In this document: positions 1-8,406 of the stretch, one piece after another
Position numbering within the stretch: the stretch's first letter is position 1
Layout: every line of letters starts with the position of its first letter
Assembly: GCF_020880415.1 (NCBI RefSeq)
Contig: NZ_JAJIUJ010000069.1
Location: forward strand, 1-64,000
Direction: 5' to 3'
DNA from: Xanthomonas euvesicatoria pv. euvesicatoria
GTDB lineage: Bacteria; Pseudomonadota; Gammaproteobacteria; Xanthomonadales; Xanthomonadaceae
DNA: 64,000 nucleotides
The notes under the pieces: generated by a model
Databases searched by the model: none
Told to the model about the DNA's origin: nothing
What the model saw: the letters and a program-made list of their open reading frames with translations, nothing else
Position numbers and translations under genes: made by a program

Positions 1-71
1 GCCAGCGCGGCACCTGCACCGACCGCCGCGGTGGCCGCCATGCCCTGACGCAGAAAGGTTCTACGGTCCAT
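1..71 (-). CDS. N-terminus of a Tat-exported protein (partial)
   Basis: Only the first 23 or so codons are inside the window; the gene runs off the left edge. The translation starts MDRRTFLRQGMAATAAVGAG. It carries a twin-arginine motif (RRTFLR) followed by a short hydrophobic Ala/Gly stretch, as in Tat signal peptides. The product is therefore probably folded, and perhaps loaded with a cofactor, before export. The mature domain is not visible, so no function can be given. A palindromic box 77 bases upstream of the start is shared with the hydroxyproline operon at 19.9 kb, which suggests co-regulation (inference). Confidence 0.7.
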   Translation of the reverse strand, partial: MDRRTFLRQGMAATAAVGAGAAL

Positions 72-542
72 CGTTGCTCCCTCGAATGATCGTGGCCCAT
101 CGTGCGCGCGTTCATGCACGACGTCTTGTGACAGCGGTCAGACACCCGTGCGGAAATCCGCACATCACGCCCAGGCAGTGAAGCCTGCCGTCGTCCGCGC
201 CGGCGCCCTGGATGCGCCAGGCCGCCAGCGCCGCAAGCCACGCGGCCACACGGCACGCTGTCGCAGGATCTGAGGCGCAGGCAGGCGATGCTGATCTTGC
301 TGCAACCGCTTGCCGTTGCGTGCCATTGGCCGGTGGCCCACCAATCGATGCGTCCGTGCTTCGTATTGCAGTCCATCGCACGCGGTACCCCGCTGCACAG
401 ACAGCTCGCGCATGGCATTGAATGCACACTGCCGTGCTACTGGCAGCCGCGCGTGCCGCGGTGGTCGCGCAGCACGCGCCGGCTACATTTGGATCTGCAC
501 TAACCCACTTTGACTCACCACTTCGATGGAGTTCTCCCCCGC
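72..542. other. Intergenic region between divergent genes
   Basis: This gap of about 470 bases separates the minus-strand Tat protein gene from the plus-strand sedolisin gene. It contains the palindrome at 148-163. Overlapping reading frames here are GC-driven and I see no convincing gene or RNA. Confidence 0.5.
148..163. promoter_or_regulatory. Palindromic operator-like box, copy 1
   Basis: The sequence GTGCGGAAATCCGCAC has 7-base inverted arms around a central AA. The core TGCGGAAATCCGCAC (15 bases) recurs exactly at 19950-19964, in front of the hydroxyproline operon. Its place 77 bases upstream of the Tat protein start fits a regulator site. The cognate protein is not known; the PAS-AraC protein at 20.05 kb is one candidate. 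Confidence 0.6.
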
Positions 543-2114
543 ATGCACACGATCCTGGCTGGCAGTGAGCGCCGTATCGCCCCCTCCACCATCGAGGCCG
601 GACAACCGCCGCAGGACGAACGCATGCGCGTCCTGCTCGCGGTGCGGATGCCGGCATTGAATGCCGCTGCCGATGCGCTGCTGCACCTGCAGCCCAATAC
701 GCTACCGATTGCGCTCACGCGCGCGGAGTTCAGCGAACGCTTCGCCGCCAGTGCGACAGATCTGCAGGCCGTTGCCGACTTTGCCGCCCGCTATGGTTTG
801 ACGATGGAGCACGCGCACGCAGACAGCGGCAACGTGATCCTGGAGGGCACCGTGCAGCAATGCGAGGCCGCATTCCAGGTCAGCTTGCGCGACTATGTCG
901 ATGGTGCGATGCGCTATCGCGGACGCACCGGCCCGGTATCGATTCCACAGACCCTGGGCGGCATCGTCACCGCCGTGCTCGGGCTGGACGCACGCCCGCA
1001 GGCTCAGACGCTGCCCAGCGCGCCCGAGGCGACTGCATCCTCGCCGCCTGCGCTACAGGCCACTGCACCGGCCGGCAGTGAAGATGGTCCGATCATGCAA
1101 TACACCCCGCCGCAGCTGGCGCAGCTCTACGGCTTTCCCGAGCACGACGGGCAGGGTCAATGCATCGGCATCATCGTGCTGGGCGGCGGCTATGCACGCG
1201 CGCAGATGGCCGCCTATTTCGCGCAGCTGCGCGTCCCCATGCCGACACTGGTCGATGTGCTGTTGCCCGGGGCCACCAACACCGTCAGTCGCGGCAATGC
1301 AGATGCCGATGTCGAAGCGCAGATGGATATCCAGATTGCCGGGGCAATCGCACCGGGCGCCAAACTGGTGGTGTATTTCGCGCCCAACACCGACAACGGT
1401 TTTCTGGAAGCGATCAACGCCGCCATCCACGATGCAGAGCATTCTCCCGGCGTCATTGCCATCAGCTGGGGTTTCACCGAATCGCAATGGACGCCGCAAT
1501 CGCGCCAGGCCTACAACTGTGCGTTTCAGGCCGCTGCACTGATGGGCATCACCGTATGCATTGCCGCTGGCGACGATGGCGCCAGCGACGGGCAGCCAGG
1601 ATTGAATGTCTGCTTTCCCGCATCCAGCCCGTTCGTGCTCGCCTGCGGCGGCACTCGGCTCCAGGTCACGGCCGACAGCGCCACCGAACAAGCCTGGGCG
1701 AACGGCGGCGGCGGAGAAAGCAGCTTCTTTGCACGCCCTGCCTGGCAGAAGTATCTGCGCATCACCGATGCACGGCACCAGTCGCGCCAGCTGGGCATGC
1801 GCGGTGTTCCCGATGTGGCGGCCAATGCCGACGCGCAGACCGGTTACTACCTGTCGATCAATGGGCAGCCGGCCGTGATGGGCGGCACCAGCGCCGCCGC
1901 GCCGTTATGGGCGGCCTTGCTGGCACGCATCTACGGCGCAAACCGCATGCAACCCCATTTCGTGTTGCCGCGCCTGTACGGTCGACCGGACGCATTCCGC
2001 GACATCGTTGCCGGCGATAACGCCGGCTTCCGTGCATCCACCGGCTGGGACGCCAATACCGGCTTGGGCGTGCCCGACGGTGCACGCCTGACGGAGGTGT
2101 TGCGACCCGATTGA
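543..2114 (+). CDS. Sedolisin/kumamolisin family serine-carboxyl peptidase (S53)
   Basis: An endopeptidase of about 523 residues, of the acid-active S53 type (Ser-Glu-Asp triad). Residues 50-150 resemble the pro-kumamolisin activation domain (for example RYGLTMEHAHADSGNVILEG). The catalytic domain follows from about residue 190. Visible motifs are the Glu/Asp helix VEAQMDIQIAGAIAPG, the oxyanion-hole region IAAGDDGASDG and the nucleophile motif GGTSAAAPLWAAL. No classical signal peptide is seen, as in several bacterial sedolisins, so the export route is unclear. I chose the ATG at 543, with GGAG upstream; an in-frame TTG at 510 is possible. It may add protease activity to the neighbouring peptide-degrading operon, but it lies on the other strand. 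Confidence 0.88.
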   Translation: MHTILAGSERRIAPSTIEAGQPPQDERMRVLLAVRMPALNAAADALLHLQPNTLPIALTRAEFSERFAASATDLQAVADFAARYGLTMEHAHADSGNVILEGTVQQCEAAFQVSLRDYVDGAMRYRGRTGPVSIPQTLGGIVTAVLGLDARPQAQTLPSAPEATASSPPALQATAPAGSEDGPIMQYTPPQLAQLYGFPEHDGQGQCIGIIVLGGGYARAQMAAYFAQLRVPMPTLVDVLLPGATNTVSRGNADADVEAQMDIQIAGAIAPGAKLVVYFAPNTDNGFLEAINAAIHDAEHSPGVIAISWGFTESQWTPQSRQAYNCAFQAAALMGITVCIAAGDDGASDGQPGLNVCFPASSPFVLACGGTRLQVTADSATEQAWANGGGGESSFFARPAWQKYLRITDARHQSRQLGMRGVPDVAANADAQTGYYLSINGQPAVMGGTSAAAPLWAALLARIYGANRMQPHFVLPRLYGRPDAFRDIVAGDNAGFRASTGWDANTGLGVPDGARLTEVLRPD

Positions 2115-2310
2115 CCGGCGCGCACATCGTGTGAACGGCCGGGGCCATATGCGGGTTGGCGTTGAGTGCCAATGCACCGGCCGCAAGGGCACCGCTCCAC
2201 TGCGCAGTCGCATGAAGGCGCTGCATTGGAAACGCGAACGGCTGTGGCGTTACAAGCAAGGTATGCGCAGCGCATCCCGACGCGAAACGACGACGGCATG
2301 GCGGCCGGAC

Positions 2311-2340
2311 CGCACCAGGTGGCACCAGGTGGCACCAGGC
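2311..2340. repeat. Three tandem 10-base units
   Basis: Three near-identical copies of GGCACCAGGT lie head to tail; the first begins CG and the last ends in C. This is a slippage-type microrepeat in non-coding DNA. Confidence 0.7.
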
Positions 2341-2355
2341 GGGCCATCAAACGGG

Positions 2356-2381
2356 GACCCGTGCCCCTGGGGCAACGGGTC
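2356..2381 (-). terminator. Hairpin downstream of the flagellar-rod-like gene
   Basis: Read on the minus strand, GACCCGT and ACGGGTC plus inner GCCCC/GGGGC pair into a strong stem with one bulge. It ends about 30 bases after the stop at 2411. The following CCCCGTTTG is only weakly U-rich, so efficiency is uncertain. Confidence 0.5.
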
Positions 2382-2410
2382 GGTGGCAGCTTTCATCCAC
2401 TTCGAACTGC

Positions 2411-2707
2411 TTAGGTCACCACATCCAGCAAGCTCCCCAGCATCTCGTCGGAGCGCCGCAACACATTGGCATTCGCCTGGAAATCGTTGCGTGCCGATAG
2501 ACCTTCGACCAGATCGCCGGCTGGCGCAGATGGATCGGCGTTGGCATTCACCACACTGGCCGCCACGCCGCCATTGGCCTGGGTCGTGGCCGCGACAGAC
2601 TGACGTGGGCTGCCGTCCACTGGCTGACGGGCCACATTGCTGGCCGCCACCTGCTGGCGCAGCGCGGCGACCTGCATTCCGGAACTTGCGATGCTGCTGA
2701 TGCTCAT
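2411..2707 (-). CDS. Small flagellar basal-body rod-like protein
   Basis: A 98-residue protein with the two ends typical of flagellar rod/hook proteins. The N-terminus MSISSIASSGMQVAALRQQV is followed by AASNVA, resembling the FlgB/FlgC/FlgG N-terminal helix. The C-terminus DFQANANVLRRSDEMLGSLL resembles the conserved rod C-terminal helix. The central domain of full-length rod proteins (FlgC is about 135 residues) is mostly missing. The start has a good GGAG ribosome site. No flagellar genes are nearby, so it is an orphan. It may be a FlgC-like paralogue or a rod-like protein with another role. Confidence 0.75.
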   Translation of the reverse strand: MSISSIASSGMQVAALRQQVAASNVARQPVDGSPRQSVAATTQANGGVAASVVNANADPSAPAGDLVEGLSARNDFQANANVLRRSDEMLGSLLDVVT

Positions 2708-2797
2708 GGTGGCTCCGGCGTGGCGGTGAAGATTCGAACAAGGCTCAACCCATTGCAGACAACAGGCCGAAGGCAGCAGCGACACGGTCAGCAAGGC

Positions 2798-4432
2798 TCA
2801 GTAAGTCCCTACCCGCACCCGCAACACCACAGGCACATTGCCGGTTGCATCCACACGCCCGAAGTTGAGGCCGTAGTCGGTCTGGTCGCCGTTGAGCTGC
2901 CTTTCCATCTGCCAGCGCCCGTCGACATACCGTCCCTGCTCCACCCGCAACAGTTGTCCATGACGGGTATCGGCCGCGTCGCGAAAAAATCCAATGCGCG
3001 CAGCCATACCGGTCACCAGGAATTCCTCCGGCCCCAGTTGGGCCACCAGCAGCCGGCCGGCGTGGTCGTCGTTGCCGATGGGCGGCGCATCGCCCCACAT
3101 GGGCGCACCGAACGACACCTTGGCCTCCCACTCGCCGAAGCGCAGCGTGCGCTGCGGTGCGCCGGGCTGCTCGGCCACCGCCTGCAGGCGGCCGTCGAAG
3201 GCGGCCTGCGCCAGGATCCGCTGCATCGGCGCCAGCAGCGTGAAGTTGGCCGCATGGGCTGCAACCGCCGCGCGGTTGGCCTCGCTGTCGGGGTTGCCAT
3301 CCATGCCGAACACCGAAAAGCCGACCCCGCCCTGCCCCAGCACATGGAACAGATACGGCGCAGTGGCAGCTTCGAAGCCGGTTTCCGAGACCCAGGCCGG
3401 ATTATCGGGCCGCGCGTATTGGCCGACGACCTTGGTGTATTCGGTGTAGTCGCTGGTGTATATGTCGGTACCAATGAAATCGATCGACGGCGTGGCCGCG
3501 CGCCACAACGCGAATACGTTCACCGTCGCGCCGCCGGACGGATAGTCCATGCCCGGATAGCGCTTGCCCTTGTAGCGCAGCCAGGTGTTGACGTAGAACG
3601 GCAGCGGATAGACACGCTTGCCCGCGGCGGCCACCTGTTCGATATACGCAGCGGTTGCATATGCGTTGAACGCTTCGGCAGCTTCGGCGCCGAACAGTTG
3701 CTGCCAGCTGCCCTGCGGTTTGCCGAGTGCGCGCGCAATCGCGGCTGGTACCGGTTGCGCAAACGCTGCCTCGCCTGCCGGGCCGTGATCGCGCACGGTG
3801 CCGATCGCGCCGGGCTCGTTTTCCACCTGCACCAGAATCACCGTGTGGCGGTCGCCATCCACCTTGCGCAGATGCTGCATCAACGCGGTGAACGCCCACG
3901 CATCGGCCTGCATGTTGGCGGCCACATGGGGCGACAACACATCCACCGGCTCGCCATTGGCATCGCGCATGCGCGGGTACGTCGCCTCGTCGCGCTTGAT
4001 CCATTCGGGCACGTAATGCATCTGGCCGTTCTTCCAGCTACCGAACCACAGGAGCGCGACACGCAGGCCACGCTTGCGGGCGCCGGCAATCAGCGCGTCC
4101 ACATTGGTCGTGTCGAAGCGGCCCTGTGCCGGCTCGAACTGCTCCCAGTACACAGGCGCTTCCACCGTATTGGCGTGCAGGGCAACCACATCGTCCAATG
4201 CCTTGGGTAATACCGCCGGCCATGCGCTGGAGTTATGCAACTGCGCGGCCAGGATGGTATACGGCGCACCATCGACAAACAGCGCGTGGCGGCCATCCTT
4301 GGTGACGAAGCGCGGCAGTTCTTCGGCGGCCGCAAGCAACGGTGCGTTGCCAGCCAGCAATGCCAGCGACCACAGCAGACCCGCCACCCGGCTGCGCCGC
4401 TGCGGCTTGAATCGAGCAGACAAACGCATCAT
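2798..4432 (-). CDS. Secreted beta-galactosidase, GH35 / DUF5597 type
   Basis: Predicted to remove terminal beta-galactose from oligosaccharides or glycoproteins outside the cytoplasm. The protein is 544 residues with an N-terminal signal peptide (basic MMRLSARFKPQRRSR, then LLWSLALLAG, with cleavage near AAAEE). The (beta/alpha)8 domain carries the acid/base motif VENEPG (Glu206) and the nucleophile motif WVSETGF (Glu350). A C-terminal region from about residue 400 fits DUF5597. The start ATGATG overlaps the stop of the upstream peptidase gene (ATGA) and has a GGAGG site, so translation is coupled. As last gene of the hydroxyproline operon it may deglycosylate hydroxyproline-rich glycoproteins (inference). 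Confidence 0.87.
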   Translation of the reverse strand: MMRLSARFKPQRRSRVAGLLWSLALLAGNAPLLAAAEELPRFVTKDGRHALFVDGAPYTILAAQLHNSSAWPAVLPKALDDVVALHANTVEAPVYWEQFEPAQGRFDTTNVDALIAGARKRGLRVALLWFGSWKNGQMHYVPEWIKRDEATYPRMRDANGEPVDVLSPHVAANMQADAWAFTALMQHLRKVDGDRHTVILVQVENEPGAIGTVRDHGPAGEAAFAQPVPAAIARALGKPQGSWQQLFGAEAAEAFNAYATAAYIEQVAAAGKRVYPLPFYVNTWLRYKGKRYPGMDYPSGGATVNVFALWRAATPSIDFIGTDIYTSDYTEYTKVVGQYARPDNPAWVSETGFEAATAPYLFHVLGQGGVGFSVFGMDGNPDSEANRAAVAAHAANFTLLAPMQRILAQAAFDGRLQAVAEQPGAPQRTLRFGEWEAKVSFGAPMWGDAPPIGNDDHAGRLLVAQLGPEEFLVTGMAARIGFFRDAADTRHGQLLRVEQGRYVDGRWQMERQLNGDQTDYGLNFGRVDATGNVPVVLRVRVGTY

Positions 4433-6768
4433 TGCGCCTCCGATGGCAGGGAATTCCAGTGCGGCGTGGGCTCGTTGCGCAGATGGCGCACGAAGAAGTC
4501 GTACTGTCGACGTTGCACGTAATCGATCGGCCCGCTGGAGCGGCCAACCGAATGCTCGCCACCCGGCACGGTGAGCAGGTCGAATTCCTTGCCGGCCTTG
4601 ATCAGGGCATCGACGACTTGTGCGGTGGACGCCGGATCCACATTGCTGTCCTGCTCGCCCACGATCAGCAGCAGGTCGCCCTGCAGCTTGCTCGCATTGA
4701 CCACGCCCGAGGCTGCGACGTAGCTGGCATCCACCGGCCAGCCCATCCACTGCTCGTTCCAGCTGATCTTGTCCATGCGGTTGTCGTAGCACCCGGCGAA
4801 CGCAACGCCCACCTTGTAGAACTCCGGGTGACGCTCGAGCGCTCCCAGCGTGCTCTGCCCGCCGGCCGATGCACCGTAGATGCCGACGCGGCTGATGTCG
4901 TAGGACGGGTCCTTGGCCGCCAGCGCACGATGCCAGGCAATGCGGTCGGCAAACCCTGAATCGCCCAGGTTTTTCCACGCGACATCATGAAACGCCTTGG
5001 AGCGGTTGGCGGTCCCCATGCCGTCGATCATTACCACGATGAAACCCAGATCGGCCTGCGCCTGCATGCCGATCTGCTTGTCGCCGCCGGAGTGATAACC
5101 GAACGGCCAGAACGTCTTGGGCACGAAGGAATCGTGCGGCCCCGCATAGATGTTTTCGATCACCGGATAGGTCTTGCGCGGATCGTAGTCGCGCGGACGC
5201 ACCACCATGCCCCAGATATCGGTGGTGCCGTCGCGCCCCTTGGCCACGAAGGTCTCCGGCGCGCGCCAGCCGGCGGCCTGCAGCTTGTCGATCGTGCCAC
5301 GCTCCACGGTGTGCAGCAGCTGGCCATCGATGGCGTGCAGCTCCATCACCGGCGGCAGGTCCGGACGCGAATAGACATCGACGTAATGCAGGCCATCATC
5401 GGCAATGGCCACGTCGTGGTCGGCATCGGCGTGGGTCAGGCGGGTCAACCGGCGGCCGTCGAAATCAACGCTGTAGAGCTGCCGGTCGTACGGGTCCTTG
5501 CCCGCATCCATCCCGCTGGCAGTGAACCAGATGCGGCGTTGCGCATCGTCCACGCGCAGCACATCGCGCACCACCCACGGCCCGCGGGTGAGCTGGCGCT
5601 TCACCTTGCCGCTGCGTCCATCGAACAGATACAGGTGCCGCCAGCCATCGCGCTCGGAGATCCACAGCACCTCATCGCCACGCGCGTCTACGTCGTGGCG
5701 AAAGCTGCGGTCGGCATACACGAAGGTGCGGGCGTCTTCGCCGACTGCCACGCGCGCGCGCCCGCTGCGTGCATCCACCGCAATCACGCGCATGCGCTGG
5801 AAGCCGCGTTGCACATAGTCGAACGCGACACTGCGCCCGTCGCTGCGCCACTGCAGCGGCGACAACGAATACGGGTTGTCGAACAACGCCGTGTCCACGT
5901 CGCGACGTGTTCCGTCCAGGGAGAACAGCACCGGCCGTTCCACATCCACCGCATCGCCCGGCTTGGGATACAACTGGGTGTGCACCACCGGTTGCCCACC
6001 GCCGGCAGGCGCGGCTTCGACGCGGGTGACACGGCGAGCCAGCCCCGGACGCACGCGATACACCGCCAGCTGCCGCGAATCCGGCGACCAGGCAACACTC
6101 TCCAGATCGAAATAGTCATCGGCACGGCCGTCACTGCTGAGCCGGGTGACCTGCCCGTCGGCGACACGGCGCAACACCAGGTTCCAACCATCGGCCAACA
6201 CCTCCCACCTGGCATCCGGCGAGCGACGCGGCGTGGTGTCGGCCGGCACCAGCGGGTCGCGCACCACGCCGAAACCGCGTGGGCGTGAAGTGGCCTGCAG
6301 CCGAGCATCGGGCGCGCAGTGGTAGGTGGTCAGCGTGCAACGCCAGGGCGCATCGTCCAGTGCGAAAACAATGGCGCCATCGCTGCGTTCGCCCTCGGTT
6401 GAAAACGAAAACTGCTCGAACGGCAGACGCAGCGCCGCATAGGGCTTGCCGGTTGCCGCACTCAGGCCCTGCGCCACGCGTGCCTGATCGAAGGCCGGCT
6501 GCTTCTGCAAGGTGGCCACATCGGCACTGACAAACGCAAAGCCGCCCGGCACCGTCTTGCGGTAATAGAACCTTCCATTGTCCTGCCATTGCGCCGGCCA
6601 GGCGACATTCTCCGTCAGCGTGATCCACTGCTCGCGCAAACCCAGCGAACGTTGGTAATCGGCAACGCTGGGCGCAGCCTGCACAGCACCCGACAACACC
6701 ATCATGTACCCGGCCAGCGCAGACCATCGACGCAAACCAAATGCGCGGCGGCGCGCATCACTCACCAT
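4429..6768 (-). CDS. Dipeptidyl-peptidase IV family serine peptidase (S9B), exported
   Basis: Likely releases X-Pro (or X-Hyp/X-Ala) dipeptides from the N-terminus of peptides. The protein is 779 residues. It has a basic N-terminus and hydrophobic segment (LSALAGYMMVLSGAVQAAP-like, residues 13-32) as signal peptide. Next comes the beta-propeller domain, then an alpha/beta-hydrolase domain with Ser634 in GIYGASAGG, Asp707 in GEQDSNVDP and His739 in GGEHS. I chose the ATG at 6768 because GGAGGAGGA stands just upstream; an ATG 18 bases earlier lacks this. It overlaps the upstream permease gene by 11 bases and the downstream gene by 4. Operon context points to proline/hydroxyproline-rich peptide degradation. 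Confidence 0.9.
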   Translation of the reverse strand: MVSDARRRAFGLRRWSALAGYMMVLSGAVQAAPSVADYQRSLGLREQWITLTENVAWPAQWQDNGRFYYRKTVPGGFAFVSADVATLQKQPAFDQARVAQGLSAATGKPYAALRLPFEQFSFSTEGERSDGAIVFALDDAPWRCTLTTYHCAPDARLQATSRPRGFGVVRDPLVPADTTPRRSPDARWEVLADGWNLVLRRVADGQVTRLSSDGRADDYFDLESVAWSPDSRQLAVYRVRPGLARRVTRVEAAPAGGGQPVVHTQLYPKPGDAVDVERPVLFSLDGTRRDVDTALFDNPYSLSPLQWRSDGRSVAFDYVQRGFQRMRVIAVDARSGRARVAVGEDARTFVYADRSFRHDVDARGDEVLWISERDGWRHLYLFDGRSGKVKRQLTRGPWVVRDVLRVDDAQRRIWFTASGMDAGKDPYDRQLYSVDFDGRRLTRLTHADADHDVAIADDGLHYVDVYSRPDLPPVMELHAIDGQLLHTVERGTIDKLQAAGWRAPETFVAKGRDGTTDIWGMVVRPRDYDPRKTYPVIENIYAGPHDSFVPKTFWPFGYHSGGDKQIGMQAQADLGFIVVMIDGMGTANRSKAFHDVAWKNLGDSGFADRIAWHRALAAKDPSYDISRVGIYGASAGGQSTLGALERHPEFYKVGVAFAGCYDNRMDKISWNEQWMGWPVDASYVAASGVVNASKLQGDLLLIVGEQDSNVDPASTAQVVDALIKAGKEFDLLTVPGGEHSVGRSSGPIDYVQRRQYDFFVRHLRNEPTPHWNSLPSEAQ

Positions 6769-8344
6769 CGTCCTCCTCCAGCGCAAGCTCGTCGCTGCGC
6801 AAACCGCTGCGTGCGCCCCAGTGATAGATGCAGAACGCGATGACCGCCACGCTCAACGTATCGAAGGGATGCGCAATCCAGCCATGTCCACCGAACGTGC
6901 CCGCCCACGACACCAGCATCACCAGCACGAAGAACACGATCAGCCACAGCGACGCGCGTACCTGCCGCACCAGGCGCGCGCGGCCCTGGCGCAAAGGCAG
7001 GCGAAATAGCACGTACAGCACGAACGCCAGCACCTGCAAGCCGAGCAACCACGACAAGGTCGGCCAGGTGGACCAGTACACGATCAACGCCGCAACCATG
7101 AACGACAGCGGCCCCATCACCGGCAGGCCACGCACGAAAAATGGGCGTGGCAAGTCCGGCGCGCTGCGGCGCAGGGCCGCCACCGTGATCGGCGCCACCG
7201 CATAGCTCAGCACCAAGGCGGCCGACACCACCCCGATCAGCGTTTCCCACGAGGGGAACGGCAGCGTCCAGAAGATCGACAACCCCAGGCTCAACCACAG
7301 TGCCGGACGCGGGATACCCGAAGCCGGGTCCACCCGCGTCAGCACCGGCAAGAACCCGCCACTGCGCGCCCAGCCGTACACCACGCGCGGCGTGGCATTC
7401 ATGTAGATGTTGCCGGTGCCGCTGGGCGAGACCATCGCATCGCAGATCACCAGCGCAGCCAGCCACGCCATGCCCAAGGCCAGGGCGATGTCGTGATACG
7501 GCAGCGAGAAGGCCTTGTCGATGCACGCCCAGCCTTGCGCGAGCTGCGCGGCCGGGATGCTGCCCAGGAACGCCAGCTGCAGCAGCACGTAAATCACCGT
7601 GGACAGCGCCACCGACAGGATCAGCGCAATCGGAATATTGCGCTGCGGGTCGCGCACCTCACTGGCCACCGACACGATCGGCGTCAACCCCAGATACGCG
7701 AAGATGATGCCGCCGGCCGAGATCGCTGCTTCCACACCGGCCATGCCAGAGGGCGCGAACCCATGCACGCTCAGATTGCCGGCATCGAAGTGCTGCATCA
7801 GCAGCACGATCACCAGGATCGGCACCAGAAACTTGAAGATGCTGACGATGTTGTTGGCCAGCGCGAAGGTCTTGACGCTGAAATAGTTGAGTACGAAGAA
7901 CAGCACCAGCAAGGCCAACTGCACCAGCCAACCCGCCACGCTGGGATGGGTGCTGTGCGGCTGGCTCAACCACGGGAACCACGCCGCTGCGTATTGCCGC
8001 GCCGCCTCCACTTCGATCGCGATCAGGCTGGAGAATGCGATCAAGGTGATGAAGCCGGTCAACGAACCGAGCAAGGCGCCATGCGAATACTCCGGGTAGC
8101 GCACCACTCCGCCGGCGCGCGGCAATGCCGCGCCGAGTTCGCAATACACCAGCCCAAGCAGCAGCACCGCGATACCGCCGAGTATCCACGACACGATGCC
8201 GGCCGGCCCCGCGATCGATGAGACGTGGCTGGCCGAAAACAACCACCCGGAACCGAAGATCGAACCCAGCCCGATAAAGGTCAGGTCGGTGAGGCTGAGG
8301 CGCTTGTGGAACTTGCCTTGCGTGGTCGCAGCGTGTGTGGTCAT
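6758..8344 (-). CDS. APC superfamily amino acid permease
   Basis: An inner-membrane amino acid or small-peptide transporter of 528 residues with about 12-14 hydrophobic segments. TM1 contains the family signature FIGLGSIFGSGWLFSA; the long QPHSTHP segment forms a loop near residue 128. The C-terminus LALEEDDGE is acidic and cytosolic. Substrate is not evident from sequence. Its position inside the hydroxyproline catabolic operon, between the DUF885 genes and the dipeptidyl peptidase gene, suggests proline, hydroxyproline or a related dipeptide (inference). Confidence 0.85.
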   Translation of the reverse strand: MTTHAATTQGKFHKRLSLTDLTFIGLGSIFGSGWLFSASHVSSIAGPAGIVSWILGGIAVLLLGLVYCELGAALPRAGGVVRYPEYSHGALLGSLTGFITLIAFSSLIAIEVEAARQYAAAWFPWLSQPHSTHPSVAGWLVQLALLVLFFVLNYFSVKTFALANNIVSIFKFLVPILVIVLLMQHFDAGNLSVHGFAPSGMAGVEAAISAGGIIFAYLGLTPIVSVASEVRDPQRNIPIALILSVALSTVIYVLLQLAFLGSIPAAQLAQGWACIDKAFSLPYHDIALALGMAWLAALVICDAMVSPSGTGNIYMNATPRVVYGWARSGGFLPVLTRVDPASGIPRPALWLSLGLSIFWTLPFPSWETLIGVVSAALVLSYAVAPITVAALRRSAPDLPRPFFVRGLPVMGPLSFMVAALIVYWSTWPTLSWLLGLQVLAFVLYVLFRLPLRQGRARLVRQVRASLWLIVFFVLVMLVSWAGTFGGHGWIAHPFDTLSVAVIAFCIYHWGARSGLRSDELALEEDDGE

Positions 8345-8406
8345 ACGTCGCCCCGAAGTGTGGAAAGCGCGGTTACTGCACTTAGAGCATCACGTGCGCG
8401 CACGTG

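Larger units (their letters stand above)
2115..2410. other. Intergenic region between convergent genes
   Basis: This gap of about 296 bases has no gene. It holds a short tandem repeat (2311-2340) and a hairpin (2356-2381). Confidence 0.5.

Noticed and set aside
2720..4210. Plus-strand frame opposite GH35
   Set aside because: No domain, biased antisense composition, and the GH35 gene on the minus strand has complete catalytic motifs.
4433..4978. Open frame extending the GH35 gene upstream by about 180 codons
   Set aside because: It overlaps the catalytic domain of the dipeptidyl peptidase gene on the same strand in another frame. The GH35 signal peptide and its GGAGG site start at 4432.
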